From assembly GCF_023638035.1 (NCBI RefSeq), contig NZ_JAKRVX010000008.1, positions 1 through 64,000 of the forward strand: 64,000 bases of DNA. Direction: 5' to 3'. The notes under the pieces are model-generated. The model was not told the origin of the DNA. It worked only from the letters and a program-made list of their open reading frames with translations, and made no database searches. Positions within the stretch are counted from its first letter, which is position 1; the number at the start of each line of letters is the position of its first letter. Of the stretch, positions 1-7,570 are shown one piece after another. The stretch comes from Natronocalculus amylovorans (GTDB lineage: Archaea; Halobacteriota; Halobacteria; Halobacteriales; Haloferacaceae). The position numbers were made by a program, and so were the translations under genes.

Positions 1-128
1 TCTGGGAGCACTCCTACTACCACGACTACGGCCCAGCACGTGGCGACTTCGTTGACGCATTCTTCAACGTCGTCGACTGGAACGAACCAGCAGCACGCTA
101 CGAGCAAGCAGTCGAACTCTTCGAGTAG
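1..128 (+). CDS. sod: Superoxide dismutase (Fe/Mn type), C-terminal fragment
   Basis: Reading from base 3, the fragment gives about 41 residues ending at TAG 126-128. It contains the WEHSYYHDYG metal-site segment (usually WEHAYYLDY) and the FFNVVDW helix typical of the C-terminal domain of Fe/Mn superoxide dismutases. The Glu-His pair of WEHSYY is a metal-site and dimer-interface residue set in this family. The enzyme dismutates superoxide to peroxide and oxygen in the cytoplasm. The start lies outside the window, so length and metal preference cannot be judged. It is transcribed towards the ArsR-like gene on the other strand. Confidence 0.93.
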   Translation, partial: WEHSYYHDYGPARGDFVDAFFNVVDWNEPAARYEQAVELFE

Positions 129-154
129 ATAAGTAAAACGTAGCTATCGTGGGC

Positions 155-178
155 CCGTCAGGTGTCTTTTTTTACGTG
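155..178 (+). terminator. T-rich terminator after sod
   Basis: About 30 bases after the sod stop there is a seven-T run inside a pyrimidine-rich stretch. Archaeal intrinsic termination mainly needs a T-run, so this is a plausible end of the sod transcript. There is no strong stem-loop. Confidence 0.4.
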
Positions 179-226
179 ATAGATCGCAGGGCTACAGCAC
201 CAACAGACAAGTGAAAAGAGCGATTG

Positions 227-1183
227 TTACTGGGAGTCAGCGATCGGACTCGGAGTGGAGACGGTCACAACCGACACATCCGCATCAACGAGTACCTGAA
301 TCGACTCACCGTTGCATGGAAGTGTCAGTTTGACTTGCACTGGATCTGCAGAAACAAGTTCAGTATATCGATCGCTGACACACCAGTCGAAATGCCAGAA
401 CGGTGCGGTATTGAGATCGACACCGTTGTTTGCGAAGAATACAAGCACGCCTGCGTGGTCAAGGAGCGTGACACCCACAGCTGACTCAAGACGGTAGTTA
501 CAGCGTTGACAGAGATGTTCAACCGCAACATCCAGCGCGTCACTTTCAGGGCGGTGAATAAGACTGCTCTCAACAGCACCAGTACATTCAGGGCACACAC
601 CATCAGCCGCAAGGCAGTAATGGTGGCGGACATAGTGGTGAAAGGCTTGCAGGAGATCGTCTGTGCTACGGTCATCAATCCCCCCAGAAGGGAACGGGTA
701 GCTGACTTGGACCGTGCTACACTCAGTACAGCCGATCGTTAACGTGTCATCAACATACCACCCGTGGAGATTCCCGTCACATGCATAACAGTAACCAGAA
801 GCGGGGAAGAATCCAAGTTGGGTTCGCTCAGTGAGCGTGCCAGTGAAGATAGCGCTGACGACTTTGCGACCAGGATATCGAAAGGAGTAGCCAGCAGAGC
901 CGTGTTTAATAAAGTGGCCAGTAAGTTGGCGGAGGTGGTAGCTGAAGTTTGCGCTATCTTCCATCTCGACGTTATTGAATAGATCAGTAAATCGAACTGG
1001 CTTCTCGTCGGCACCAAGTTCAAGCAAAGCACGGAGAATAGCAACACGTGTATCGTTGCCAAGAATTCCAAATACTTCCGCAGGCAGTAGCTCTGCTTCA
1101 GTCCGAGCCTCTGGAAGCGACGGATGCTCTGCATCCGAAGATGCTTCTTTCGGGGGCTTTACAATGCGATCGTGCTGGCTCAT
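227..1183 (-). CDS. ArsR-like winged-helix regulator with Cys-rich C-terminal half
   Basis: 318 residues from ATG at 1183; the longer reading begins with GTG at 1189 two codons upstream. Residues about 35-105 form an ArsR-type winged helix (the GILGNDTRVAIL stretch, then SYHLRQL as recognition region). The C-terminal half has four Cys pairs or near pairs (CYAC, CTEC, CPEC, CQRC) suggesting two small zinc ribbons. This architecture is common in haloarchaea, often annotated as ArsR-family/DUF7351-type. It probably binds DNA and senses a ligand or metal through the ribbons; the signal is unknown. It is downstream of and co-oriented with the ABC exporter genes, with a gap of about 60 bases, so they could be co-transcribed. 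Confidence 0.75.
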   Translation of the reverse strand: MSQHDRIVKPPKEASSDAEHPSLPEARTEAELLPAEVFGILGNDTRVAILRALLELGADEKPVRFTDLFNNVEMEDSANFSYHLRQLTGHFIKHGSAGYSFRYPGRKVVSAIFTGTLTERTQLGFFPASGYCYACDGNLHGWYVDDTLTIGCTECSTVQVSYPFPSGGIDDRSTDDLLQAFHHYVRHHYCLAADGVCPECTGAVESSLIHRPESDALDVAVEHLCQRCNYRLESAVGVTLLDHAGVLVFFANNGVDLNTAPFWHFDWCVSDRYTELVSADPVQVKLTLPCNGESIQVLVDADVSVVTVSTPSPIADSQ

Positions 1184-1245
1184 TATCACAATATTCGAGG
1201 GAATTAGGTAAAGGATACCGAAGCGGTACAGTTGCCGATCAGCGT

Positions 1246-2037
1246 TCAGATGTCTCGGCGCACAAAAATCGACCGTGCAATGCCCAGCAACACGATAGTT
1301 ATTACAAGCAAAATAGCGGCATCACCGATCCCATATGTTCCGTGAACGAGAATCTCAGTTGGATTGTAGTAGTACGTCGGAGAGAGATACCGAATAAATC
1401 CAAGCCCATCAACGGTCGCTGCGATCGAGTCAAGCAGATATAACACAAATATAACAGCCAGCGCGAGCCGTTTCCCAACGTCTGCACGGGTGACCGTCAC
1501 AGAAAGAATCAGACCGATCGCCGCACACGCAAGCAGATATGGGACTGAGAGCAGGTGGACCATCACGAGGCGGGAGAGTGCAATGGATTCACCAATTGCA
1601 AGAATGCTCGCGTAGACGGCAACCGCGACACCGAGATTAATCAGAACGATCGGTGCAAGAAGCGAGCCAACTTTCTCGAACAGGAGCTGCGACCGAGAGA
1701 CAGGCAGCGAGAGAAGCAGATCCATCCGATCGCGTTCGATATCGTCAGCGATGACTGATGCCGCACTGTAGGCGAAATAGAGTCCAAGAACGATCACCCA
1801 CACAAAGTTGTAGAGTTCAACCGCCAGAAACCCCTCGATCGTTGCAAGCGTTTCAATGCCAAATGCCTCTTGGAGTGCTGGCGGCCATGCCTCAAGCATC
1901 TGGTCGATGTCGATACCAGAGCTGGAAAACGACGGAAACAGCGCCACAAAGAACGCAGCAACTGCCGCAATGCCGACCGTGAGTGCGATCGTCCCACGCT
2001 GTCGTCGCTGAACTTCGTACTGTACGGTCTCAAACAT
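1246..2037 (-). CDS. ABC-2 type transporter permease
   Basis: 263 residues from ATG at 2037. An upstream extension of the frame lies inside the ATPase gene and has no membrane character, so I rejected it. Six hydrophobic segments are visible, the first beginning near residue 17 (GTIALTVGIAAVAAFF) and the last at the C-terminus. A short cytoplasmic stretch, DDIERDRMDLLLSLPVSR, carries the coupling-helix-like sequence of ABC-2 permeases that contact the ATPase. The start overlaps the end of the ATPase gene by 8 bases, which implies translational coupling. Substrate unknown; such pairs usually export lipids, drugs or peptides. Confidence 0.85.
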   Translation of the reverse strand: MFETVQYEVQRRQRGTIALTVGIAAVAAFFVALFPSFSSSGIDIDQMLEAWPPALQEAFGIETLATIEGFLAVELYNFVWVIVLGLYFAYSAASVIADDIERDRMDLLLSLPVSRSQLLFEKVGSLLAPIVLINLGVAVAVYASILAIGESIALSRLVMVHLLSVPYLLACAAIGLILSVTVTRADVGKRLALAVIFVLYLLDSIAATVDGLGFIRYLSPTYYYNPTEILVHGTYGIGDAAILLVITIVLLGIARSIFVRRDI

Positions 2038-2944
2038 GTGCAGCCTCAGTTTCTGTATCCGGTTCCGTCTCGCTGCCGTAGTAGTGCATGAAAATATCTT
2101 CAAGCGGTGGTTCGCTAATATTGATATCCACGATATCGTACTGCTGCAGTTCGGAGATGAGATTGTTGTAGGTTCCCGTATAGGTGAATTGGACTGTCTC
2201 GCCAAACGAGATCACCGAAAAGACGCCATCGAGAGCTTCAATTTGTGATTCAATTGTGTCTGGAGTCTGTATCTGTACTCGCTTTCCGCCTTGGTTGAGC
2301 AGCGACTCGATCGTTTCGAGCCCAACAAGGGCTCCATCGCGGAGGATTCCAACCCGATCGCACACGCGTCGAACCTCACTCAAAACGTGTGACGAAAAGA
2401 AGATTGTCGTCCCACGATCGCGTTCGTTTGTGATAAACTGATTGAAGCGTTCCTGTTTGAGCGGATCAAGCCCAGATGTTGGCTCATCCATAATCACCAG
2501 ATCCGGGTCGTGCATGAACGCTTGCACAATGCCAAGCATCTGTTCGTTTCCGGTTGAGTACTCTCGAATCGGACGATCGATCGGTGGGGTGAATATCTCA
2601 AGCAGCTCTGCACGTCGAGAATCACCCTTAATTGAGGCGTGGTAGTCTAACACCCGTTTTCCGGAGACAGATTCATTGAACGCAAGATCCGATGGGAGAT
2701 AGCCAATTCGCGTTTTGGCTTCCAATAGTTCGGACTCATCTGTGATTGATGCGCCCAACACATGGGCTTTGCCGCTGGTTGGCGATTGCAATCCAAGAAG
2801 CGTTCGGATTGCCGTTGTTTTTCCGGCTCCATTTGGCCCAAGAAAGCCGAATACCTCACCAGGTTTAACACTGAACGTGAGCGAGTCGATGCCCACGACA
2901 TCACCGTATGATTTTGATAACGCTTTGACATCGATCGGATTCAT
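2030..2944 (-). CDS. ABC transporter ATP-binding protein
   Basis: 304 residues with Walker A GPNGAGKTT near residues 36-44, Walker B LVIMDEPTSGLDP and the switch histidine in FFSSHVLSE. The signature loop reads YSTGNEQ rather than LSGGQ, a degenerate form seen in other ABC-2 exporters. It powers the permease encoded by the overlapping downstream gene. It is divergent from a TetR gene 47 bases away. That spacing suggests a shared control region and that the TetR protein regulated the exporter before the transposon insertion. Substrate cannot be deduced. Confidence 0.92.
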   Translation of the reverse strand: MNPIDVKALSKSYGDVVGIDSLTFSVKPGEVFGFLGPNGAGKTTAIRTLLGLQSPTSGKAHVLGASITDESELLEAKTRIGYLPSDLAFNESVSGKRVLDYHASIKGDSRRAELLEIFTPPIDRPIREYSTGNEQMLGIVQAFMHDPDLVIMDEPTSGLDPLKQERFNQFITNERDRGTTIFFSSHVLSEVRRVCDRVGILRDGALVGLETIESLLNQGGKRVQIQTPDTIESQIEALDGVFSVISFGETVQFTYTGTYNNLISELQQYDIVDINISEPPLEDIFMHYYGSETEPDTETEAAHV

Positions 2945-2991
2945 AGCGAAGGTTAACTCGATGACTAAGTGAGTTTTCCGGTCATGAATAG

Positions 2992-3606
2992 ATGACTACT
3001 GAATTACTTCTTTATGAGTCAGCCCTAACAGAGTGTATGCGAGGGTTCTCCGATGAGCAGCGGAAAGAGATACATACTCAACTCATCGATACAGGCCGGG
3101 AGTTACTGATGACGTACGGCCCAAAAAAGACGAACGTTGCGGATATCACGGAGCCTGTTAGTATTGCAAAAAGTACGTTCTATCTGTTTTTTGACTCAAA
3201 GGCGGATCTCTATCTCGAGATCGTGCATAGAGAGCAGCAAGCATTTGAACAGAAACTCGCCACGGAACTTGCAGATATCGAGGAGCCAAAACAGGGCCTC
3301 AAGGTGCTATTTCAGCTCTATCGAGAGTTTGCAGAGACAAATCCGTTGATGCAGCAGCTCTTGCTTGATGATACTGCATTGCAATCAATCCGATCGGGTG
3401 CCTCCCAAGAACGATTTGAAGCGTTACAGCAACAGAGCCTCGAAGAGATTATCCCGTACATTGAGGCGTTTCAAGAGCAAAGCGGTGGGCTGATTGCAGA
3501 GCATGACCCAACGGCAATACTCGGCGTGATGTCGACAATTGGCCTCATGGTAGTGCGTGAATCACCCCGAGGTCAAGCCTCGGGGCTTCCTGTTTCGATG
3601 ACGTGA
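2992..3606 (+). pseudogene. TetR-family regulator with transposon-truncated C-terminus
   Basis: The first ~185 residues form a TetR-type regulator. The N-terminal HTH (about residues 27-75) includes NVADITEPVSIAKSTFYLFF, followed by helices of the ligand domain. The last ~14 codons, from about RESPRGQASG, derive from the right end of an inserted TnpB element: the terminal hairpin at 3564-3584 is translated in frame. The original end is lost or displaced beyond 4909, where two of three frames meet stops within a few codons, so little may be missing. The protein may still be made and bind DNA, but helices used for dimerisation may be altered. The divergent ABC operon is the obvious former target. 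Confidence 0.75.
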
Positions 3607-4909
3607 CTTGCAGACACGCGCTGGATATCAGCGGTGTCCGTAGCGGTCACAGTCTCCACAGGCGTGCTTTCGGGCCATCCCAGCCCTAATTCAGAAAAGC
3701 CGCGCTTCAAGACGTTCATCGCCGCGTTCGCATCTCGATCTGTCTCAAACCCACAGCTAGGACACGAGTGTTCCCTGACCCAAATGGGTTTCGCGGTCTC
3801 TACTCCACAACACGCGCACTCCTTCGTTGTTCCGCGAGAAGGCACTTGCACAACGTGTGTGCCGTACAGGTCGCCCTTGTATTCGAGCAGCGTGATGAAT
3901 TGTCGCCACGCTGCATCCTGGGTGTTTCGAGCGTTCCCGTCGCCCTGAAGCATCCCAGATACGTTGAGGTCTTCGACGAACACGGCGTCGTACTCTTTGA
4001 CGAGCCACGTTGTCAGTTTGTGCTGGTAGTCCAGTACGTTCCGCCGAATCTTTCGCTTCGCCTGAGCGACTTTCTGGCGTTGTTTCTCGTAGTTGTTCGA
4101 GCCGTGTTCTTTCCGAGAGAGGTTGCGTTGTTCTCGTTGGAGTCGCTCGTACTCGTCTTCGAGGACCAGCCAATCCACTGTTTTTCCGTCTGATGTATGG
4201 ATGTAATTGAGGATGCCAAGGTCAATTCCCACGCTGTTGCTCGCGTCAAGCGAATCCAGTTCGGGTTTAGTCCGAACGTGTTCGTCGTCAGTTTCGAGGC
4301 TGAACGAGACGAACCACTCTCCAGTCACTTCTTTTTTGAGCGTGACTTCTTTGATAGTGGCATTTTTGCAGAGTGGTCGGTGATAACGGATTTTCATCCA
4401 GCCGATTTTACTGAAGCGGACATACGCAACCCCGTCTCGGCCCCTCTTGTTATCGAGGTCGAAGCCTGACTGGTTGTACGTGACACTTCGGTAGTCGCTG
4501 GGTGCTTGCCGCTTGAGCCACCCGACTTTGTATCCGTTCTCTTTTTTCTTGCGAAGGTTCGAGAGGTTACGGTGAAAACGGGCGACGGTGGCTTGTGCTG
4601 CTTTCGAGTATAACTCGGCGAATACGGGCCACTGTCGCTTCCACTCTGGAAGTTTGTTGTTCTGCGTGTATTCTTTGGGTTTGTCGTCGTCGGGACTGTT
4701 CGTGTAGTCCCATTTGACGTGATTGTAGAGTTGGCGATGAACGTCGATGTGATGTTCGGCCGCCGCCGCTACTTCGTCGCTTGGGTAAGCGCGGTAACGG
4801 TGGCTGTGTTCCATCGCTGTCTGTTGACTAGATAATATACCTATTTAATGATTTGTACCCGCGCTGTCGGATTCATCCCCGACCTCAAGGGTCGGGGTAT
4901 TCTCCTTGA
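3556..4909 (-). mobile_element. IS200/IS605-type (IS1341-like) TnpB-only transposon inserted in TetR gene
   Basis: The element holds tnpB alone, with no tnpA. Its right-end hairpin (stem CCCCGAGG, loop TCAAG) is at 3564-3584 and its left-end hairpin (stem CCCCGACC, loop TCAAG) at 4877-4897. Outside the left hairpin, on the minus strand, is TCAAGGAGA (4901-4909), which the other two TnpB elements in this window also carry. Exact ends are approximate to a few bases. No CGATCG site occurs inside, unlike the surrounding DNA. With no TnpA, any mobility would need a transposase in trans. The 3' end of tnpB plus the right end is where a guide RNA would be expected. Confidence 0.8.
3573..4814 (-). 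CDS. tnpB: TnpB RNA-guided nuclease of IS1341-type element
   Basis: 413 residues, full length for the family. It has an N-terminal HTH-like transposase domain, then a RuvC fold with all three acidic residues visible: Asp198 in GIDLG, Glu281 in VFVEDLNV and Asp361 in DRDANAAMNV. A zinc ribbon lies between the last two (CACC at about 333-336, CPSC at 351-354). The catalytic set is complete, so nuclease activity is plausible. TnpB proteins are guide-RNA-directed DNA endonucleases that help the element persist. The stop lies in the right end next to the disrupted TetR gene. The start ATG at 4814 is followed by the usual family beginning (HRYRAYPSDE). Confidence 0.93.
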   Translation of the reverse strand: MEHSHRYRAYPSDEVAAAAEHHIDVHRQLYNHVKWDYTNSPDDDKPKEYTQNNKLPEWKRQWPVFAELYSKAAQATVARFHRNLSNLRKKKENGYKVGWLKRQAPSDYRSVTYNQSGFDLDNKRGRDGVAYVRFSKIGWMKIRYHRPLCKNATIKEVTLKKEVTGEWFVSFSLETDDEHVRTKPELDSLDASNSVGIDLGILNYIHTSDGKTVDWLVLEDEYERLQREQRNLSRKEHGSNNYEKQRQKVAQAKRKIRRNVLDYQHKLTTWLVKEYDAVFVEDLNVSGMLQGDGNARNTQDAAWRQFITLLEYKGDLYGTHVVQVPSRGTTKECACCGVETAKPIWVREHSCPSCGFETDRDANAAMNVLKRGFSELGLGWPESTPVETVTATDTADIQRVSASHVIETGSPEA

Positions 4910-4927
4910 CCGCCGATAAAAGACCAA

Positions 4928-5833
4928 TCAAAATGTTCCATAGCCAATTGAGAGCAACCATAGCCCCAGTATACTCCCAAAGAGACCGGCTACGAGGTAC
5001 GAAAGCGCTCGGTTTTTGTACTCCGATTGGAGCGAACGTCTCACCGCAGAAATAATGTATTGTGCCTCAACAGAACCATCAGCAGTGAGTTTCCCGATGA
5101 CTGTGAGTGTGGCACCCGGTTCAGCGATCGATTCAACAAATTTGTACTCATCGCCGGCTCTTGATGCAGGGATGTTCCGTCCGACGCGGCCGGGTTGCGT
5201 TGCAGTTGCGTCTACGATCTGTTCGGCTCGATCGGTCAGTTCCATCTGAGCACCCGCAGGGGCAATTTCAACGCAACCGTGATCATCACAGAGCTCGAAC
5301 GAAACACCCCCAGAGTCACCTTTTTTCGAGAGCCAGCGTGGGTTCTCACCTTGCCCGTTGACACCTCGAATATAGTAGCGCCAACTCCAACACACTGCAT
5401 CACGTGAGAGCGCCGGTGAGAGTGCAGTGTCGATTGGGACCACACGTCCGCGAACGTGGACTGGAGATCCAGGATCGACCGCTGCGGTGTCGGCGGGAGT
5501 TACAGCCGTTGCCGATCGGATATGAAGATACGTCTGTGCGTTTCCAGCGGCGATCGAGAGAGCAAAGCCACCGGCAACGAGTGGCGCTGCTCGAAGTGCC
5601 ACATCAATAATAAGTTGACGAGAAAATGGCTGTGAAGGCGGTGACCCGAAAGCGACGATAACGGCAGTACAAAACACCGGAAAAAAGACACCGATCGTTT
5701 GCCACATAACTGGTGTATTCCATTTTACTGCAGCATACCCTGCAGATTTTGAAGACACATGGGCACCGACAGCAAATGGAAGAAGGAACGCGAGGGTCAC
5801 AACAAGGAGGTACCAAGCGGGGATTTCGGCCAT
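4928..5833 (-). CDS. Membrane protein with GIDE-like domain
   Basis: 301 residues. Three hydrophobic segments lie in the first ~110 residues and one near the C-terminus (ALSYLVAGLFGSILGLWLL). The central soluble part (about 120-265) resembles the GIDE domain, known from the mitochondrial E3 ligase MUL1/MAPL and related bacterial and archaeal proteins. The visible pattern is VHVRGRVVP, a conserved Cys-Trp-Trp region after ALSRDAVCW, F-E-L-C-DDHGCVEI, then TVIGKL. There is no RING finger, so ubiquitin-ligase activity is not implied. Function unknown; the role is likely in the membrane. It is followed on the same strand (upstream) by the DUF4013-type gene. Confidence 0.55.
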   Translation of the reverse strand: MAEIPAWYLLVVTLAFLLPFAVGAHVSSKSAGYAAVKWNTPVMWQTIGVFFPVFCTAVIVAFGSPPSQPFSRQLIIDVALRAAPLVAGGFALSIAAGNAQTYLHIRSATAVTPADTAAVDPGSPVHVRGRVVPIDTALSPALSRDAVCWSWRYYIRGVNGQGENPRWLSKKGDSGGVSFELCDDHGCVEIAPAGAQMELTDRAEQIVDATATQPGRVGRNIPASRAGDEYKFVESIAEPGATLTVIGKLTADGSVEAQYIISAVRRSLQSEYKNRALSYLVAGLFGSILGLWLLSIGYGTF

Positions 5834-5894
5834 GAAAATAGTATTTTCCGAGATAATAAGTCAGTACTCCCAATCAGGTAACAGCCGGCTGGAG

Positions 5895-6518
5895 CTATGT
5901 CGTTGTAGTCGATCGGTCTGGAATCAGACTCATCAGCTTTGCGTAGATGATAAACTCGTATACCAATGTTGCAGGGAGTAACAGAATCCCGATAATTGTG
6001 AGTCCAATCAGGATCTGCAACACGGTGAATACAGTTGGTAGAATAACCCACACCAATACGACAACAAGGAGATATCGTAGACTAAGTGATGTCTGAACGA
6101 TCGATCTGAAATCAAAGGCAGCTCGCATATCCAGTTCTTGGCAGAAATGATACACGGCAGCGGTTGCAATATATAACAGTCCGAAATAGGTCGGAACTAA
6201 TAGAATAAACCCAACGGTACCGGCTCGCTCATCGATCGCGCCTAAAAACGCAACAACAAACAGGGCAATAAAAAAGAGGACAAAATATCCGAGCATAACA
6301 GCAGTCAGTTTCACTCCATCAATAAAGAGACCGATATAGTCCTCAAACTGTGGTGGAGACTCACCATTCGATGCGCGCTGGACAGTCCTCGCAAAGTATC
6401 CTACAAGGATAAATGCAGGGAGAATAAGCACGGACCCAATCAGTAACAGAGATCCAATCAATAACGTTCGAAGATATTCCTCATCTTCGAACGGATATTT
6501 GGCAATGTCAACAATCAC
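5895..6518 (-). CDS. DUF4013-like integral membrane protein
   Basis: 207 residues from a GTG codon at 6518; no in-frame ATG precedes the first membrane segment. The N-terminus (YPFEDEEYLRTLLIGSLLL) has the short acidic lead followed directly by a membrane helix that is typical of DUF4013 proteins in archaea. Five to six hydrophobic segments cover most of the protein. Function is unknown in the family. The co-oriented GIDE-like gene lies 61 bases downstream and could share a transcript. Confidence 0.65.
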   Translation of the reverse strand: MIVDIAKYPFEDEEYLRTLLIGSLLLIGSVLILPAFILVGYFARTVQRASNGESPPQFEDYIGLFIDGVKLTAVMLGYFVLFFIALFVVAFLGAIDERAGTVGFILLVPTYFGLLYIATAAVYHFCQELDMRAAFDFRSIVQTSLSLRYLLVVVLVWVILPTVFTVLQILIGLTIIGILLLPATLVYEFIIYAKLMSLIPDRSTTTT

Positions 6519-6577
6519 AAAATGATAACCACATGGTCAATATATAAATGTACATTATCTCAAAAAGACCGCTAGTA

Positions 6578-6991
6578 CTACACACGTACCGTTTCCAGGA
6601 ACCCAAGCCACCGTTTATGATCGTCCACAGATGAGCTTCGAGCCTCATCACCAAAGCTTGGCCGGCGAATAGTAGTTAGCGCATTGAGCGCCCGATCGAT
6701 GCCAATAATCTCATCGGCGATCGTTTCTGCAGTTTCGGTATCAAGTGGGCTATTCTTGAGTTGATCAATTCGTTCAAGTCGTTCGTCTCGAAGGACGTCG
6801 ATCGCTGCCGAAAGCGTTTCTTGTGCTGCTAGTGGAATGACGTCGATTTTTCTAGTTTCGATGACAAACTCTTGCAACTCAAGTGTATCACCGTGGACGG
6901 TGATCGTCTCCGGTGTTTGGGCGCCGATCGTTGCGCTTTGTCTATTCACTCGCCGAAGTATCTTTGTTCGTTCTGTTTTGGTCAATGTCAT
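6578..6991 (-). CDS. DUF5788-like haloarchaeal protein
   Basis: 137 residues, soluble and charged, with no known catalytic motif. The pattern of an N-terminal KILRRVNRQSATIG, a central LRDERLERIDQL helix and IVGIDRALNAL-type segment (IIGIDRALNAL here), ending with KRWLGFL, matches what I recall of the haloarchaeal DUF5788 family. It is probably helical. It sits between two membrane-protein genes on the same strand with short gaps. Function unknown. Confidence 0.55.
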   Translation of the reverse strand: MTLTKTERTKILRRVNRQSATIGAQTPETITVHGDTLELQEFVIETRKIDVIPLAAQETLSAAIDVLRDERLERIDQLKNSPLDTETAETIADEIIGIDRALNALTTIRRPSFGDEARSSSVDDHKRWLGFLETVRV

Positions 6992-7027
6992 GGAGAGCTG
7001 AAGAGATGTTGTAGTCAGGAGAGAGTG

Positions 7028-7243
7028 TTAGCCGTGTTGTTGCTGGTATCTAAGAATCCAAAGAGAGAGTGGGAGGCTTCCAGCGACAAGTCCGTATAAG
7101 ATCCCGATGAGCGGCTCAACTCCGAGGTATGGATGCAACAAATATCCCGTCGCTGCACCGATCGAATCAAATACAAGCGAAAGGAGGATTATTTGCGTTG
7201 CGAATGGCTTTCGATCGAGCCAATGGAATAATTGGAGGGACAT
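7028..7243 (-). CDS. Small two-helix membrane protein
   Basis: 71 residues with two hydrophobic segments (about 15-35 and 42-64) separated by a short loop (HPYLGVEP), and charged ends. I do not recognise the family. ATG at 7243. It is followed 37 bases later by the DUF5788-like gene on the same strand, so the two are probably co-transcribed. A function cannot be assigned. Confidence 0.5.
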   Translation of the reverse strand: MSLQLFHWLDRKPFATQIILLSLVFDSIGAATGYLLHPYLGVEPLIGILYGLVAGSLPLSLWILRYQQQHG

Positions 7244-7570
7244 AACGTATCAGATACGTTGATAGTGTATTATAAATCTTATTTCTAAACGCTAAATATC
7301 GAATATGTACACCACTATGTCCGCAGTTAATTAGACAGGATATCAGCTAACCAACGGCTGGGTCTTCAGCCGTTGATTAGGTTATGCCCGGTATGAATTC
7401 TCTCCAATCCGGTAAACGCCAACAGAAAGCAACACCGGAGTGCCCTGATTGCTGGCGTGCTGAGCGTGGTTGTACCCAGCGAGTCTTATAATTCACCCAA
7501 GAACATAACCTCAGCGGGGAGATAGTTATCTACTACTCACCGATCGATCAGCTAAGCAGGACGAAGATAG
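7244..7570. other. Gene-poor spacer with hairpin and Cys-containing mini-ORF
   Basis: This 327-base spacer holds the solitary ORB-like motif (7308-7330), an inverted repeat with 8-base arms CAACGGCT/AGCCGTTG around 7349-7372, and a 35-codon frame at 7384-7491. That frame's peptide contains CPDCWRAERGC. A hairpin next to a Cys-containing frame may be the decayed edge of a mobile element, but I could not match it to one. No convincing gene is present. Confidence 0.3.
7308..7330 (+). repeat. Solitary ORB-like motif
   Basis: The bases read ACACCACTATGTCCGCAGTT, the same motif found many times around orc1 at 26-28 kb (consensus ACACCAC-N2-TGTCCGCTGTT). It stands alone in the spacer upstream of the 71-aa membrane protein gene, roughly 19 kb from the origin. 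It could be a dispersed Orc1 binding site. Confidence 0.6.

Noticed and set aside
3573-4814. Autonomous IS605 with tnpA
   Set aside because: No Y1 transposase (HUH plus Tyr) frame was found inside or beside any of the three elements.
7384-7491. 35-codon gene with CPDCWRAERGC
   Set aside because: Only one Cys pair plus one more Cys, no recognisable family, and next to a hairpin of possible mobile origin; kept only as part of the spacer note.
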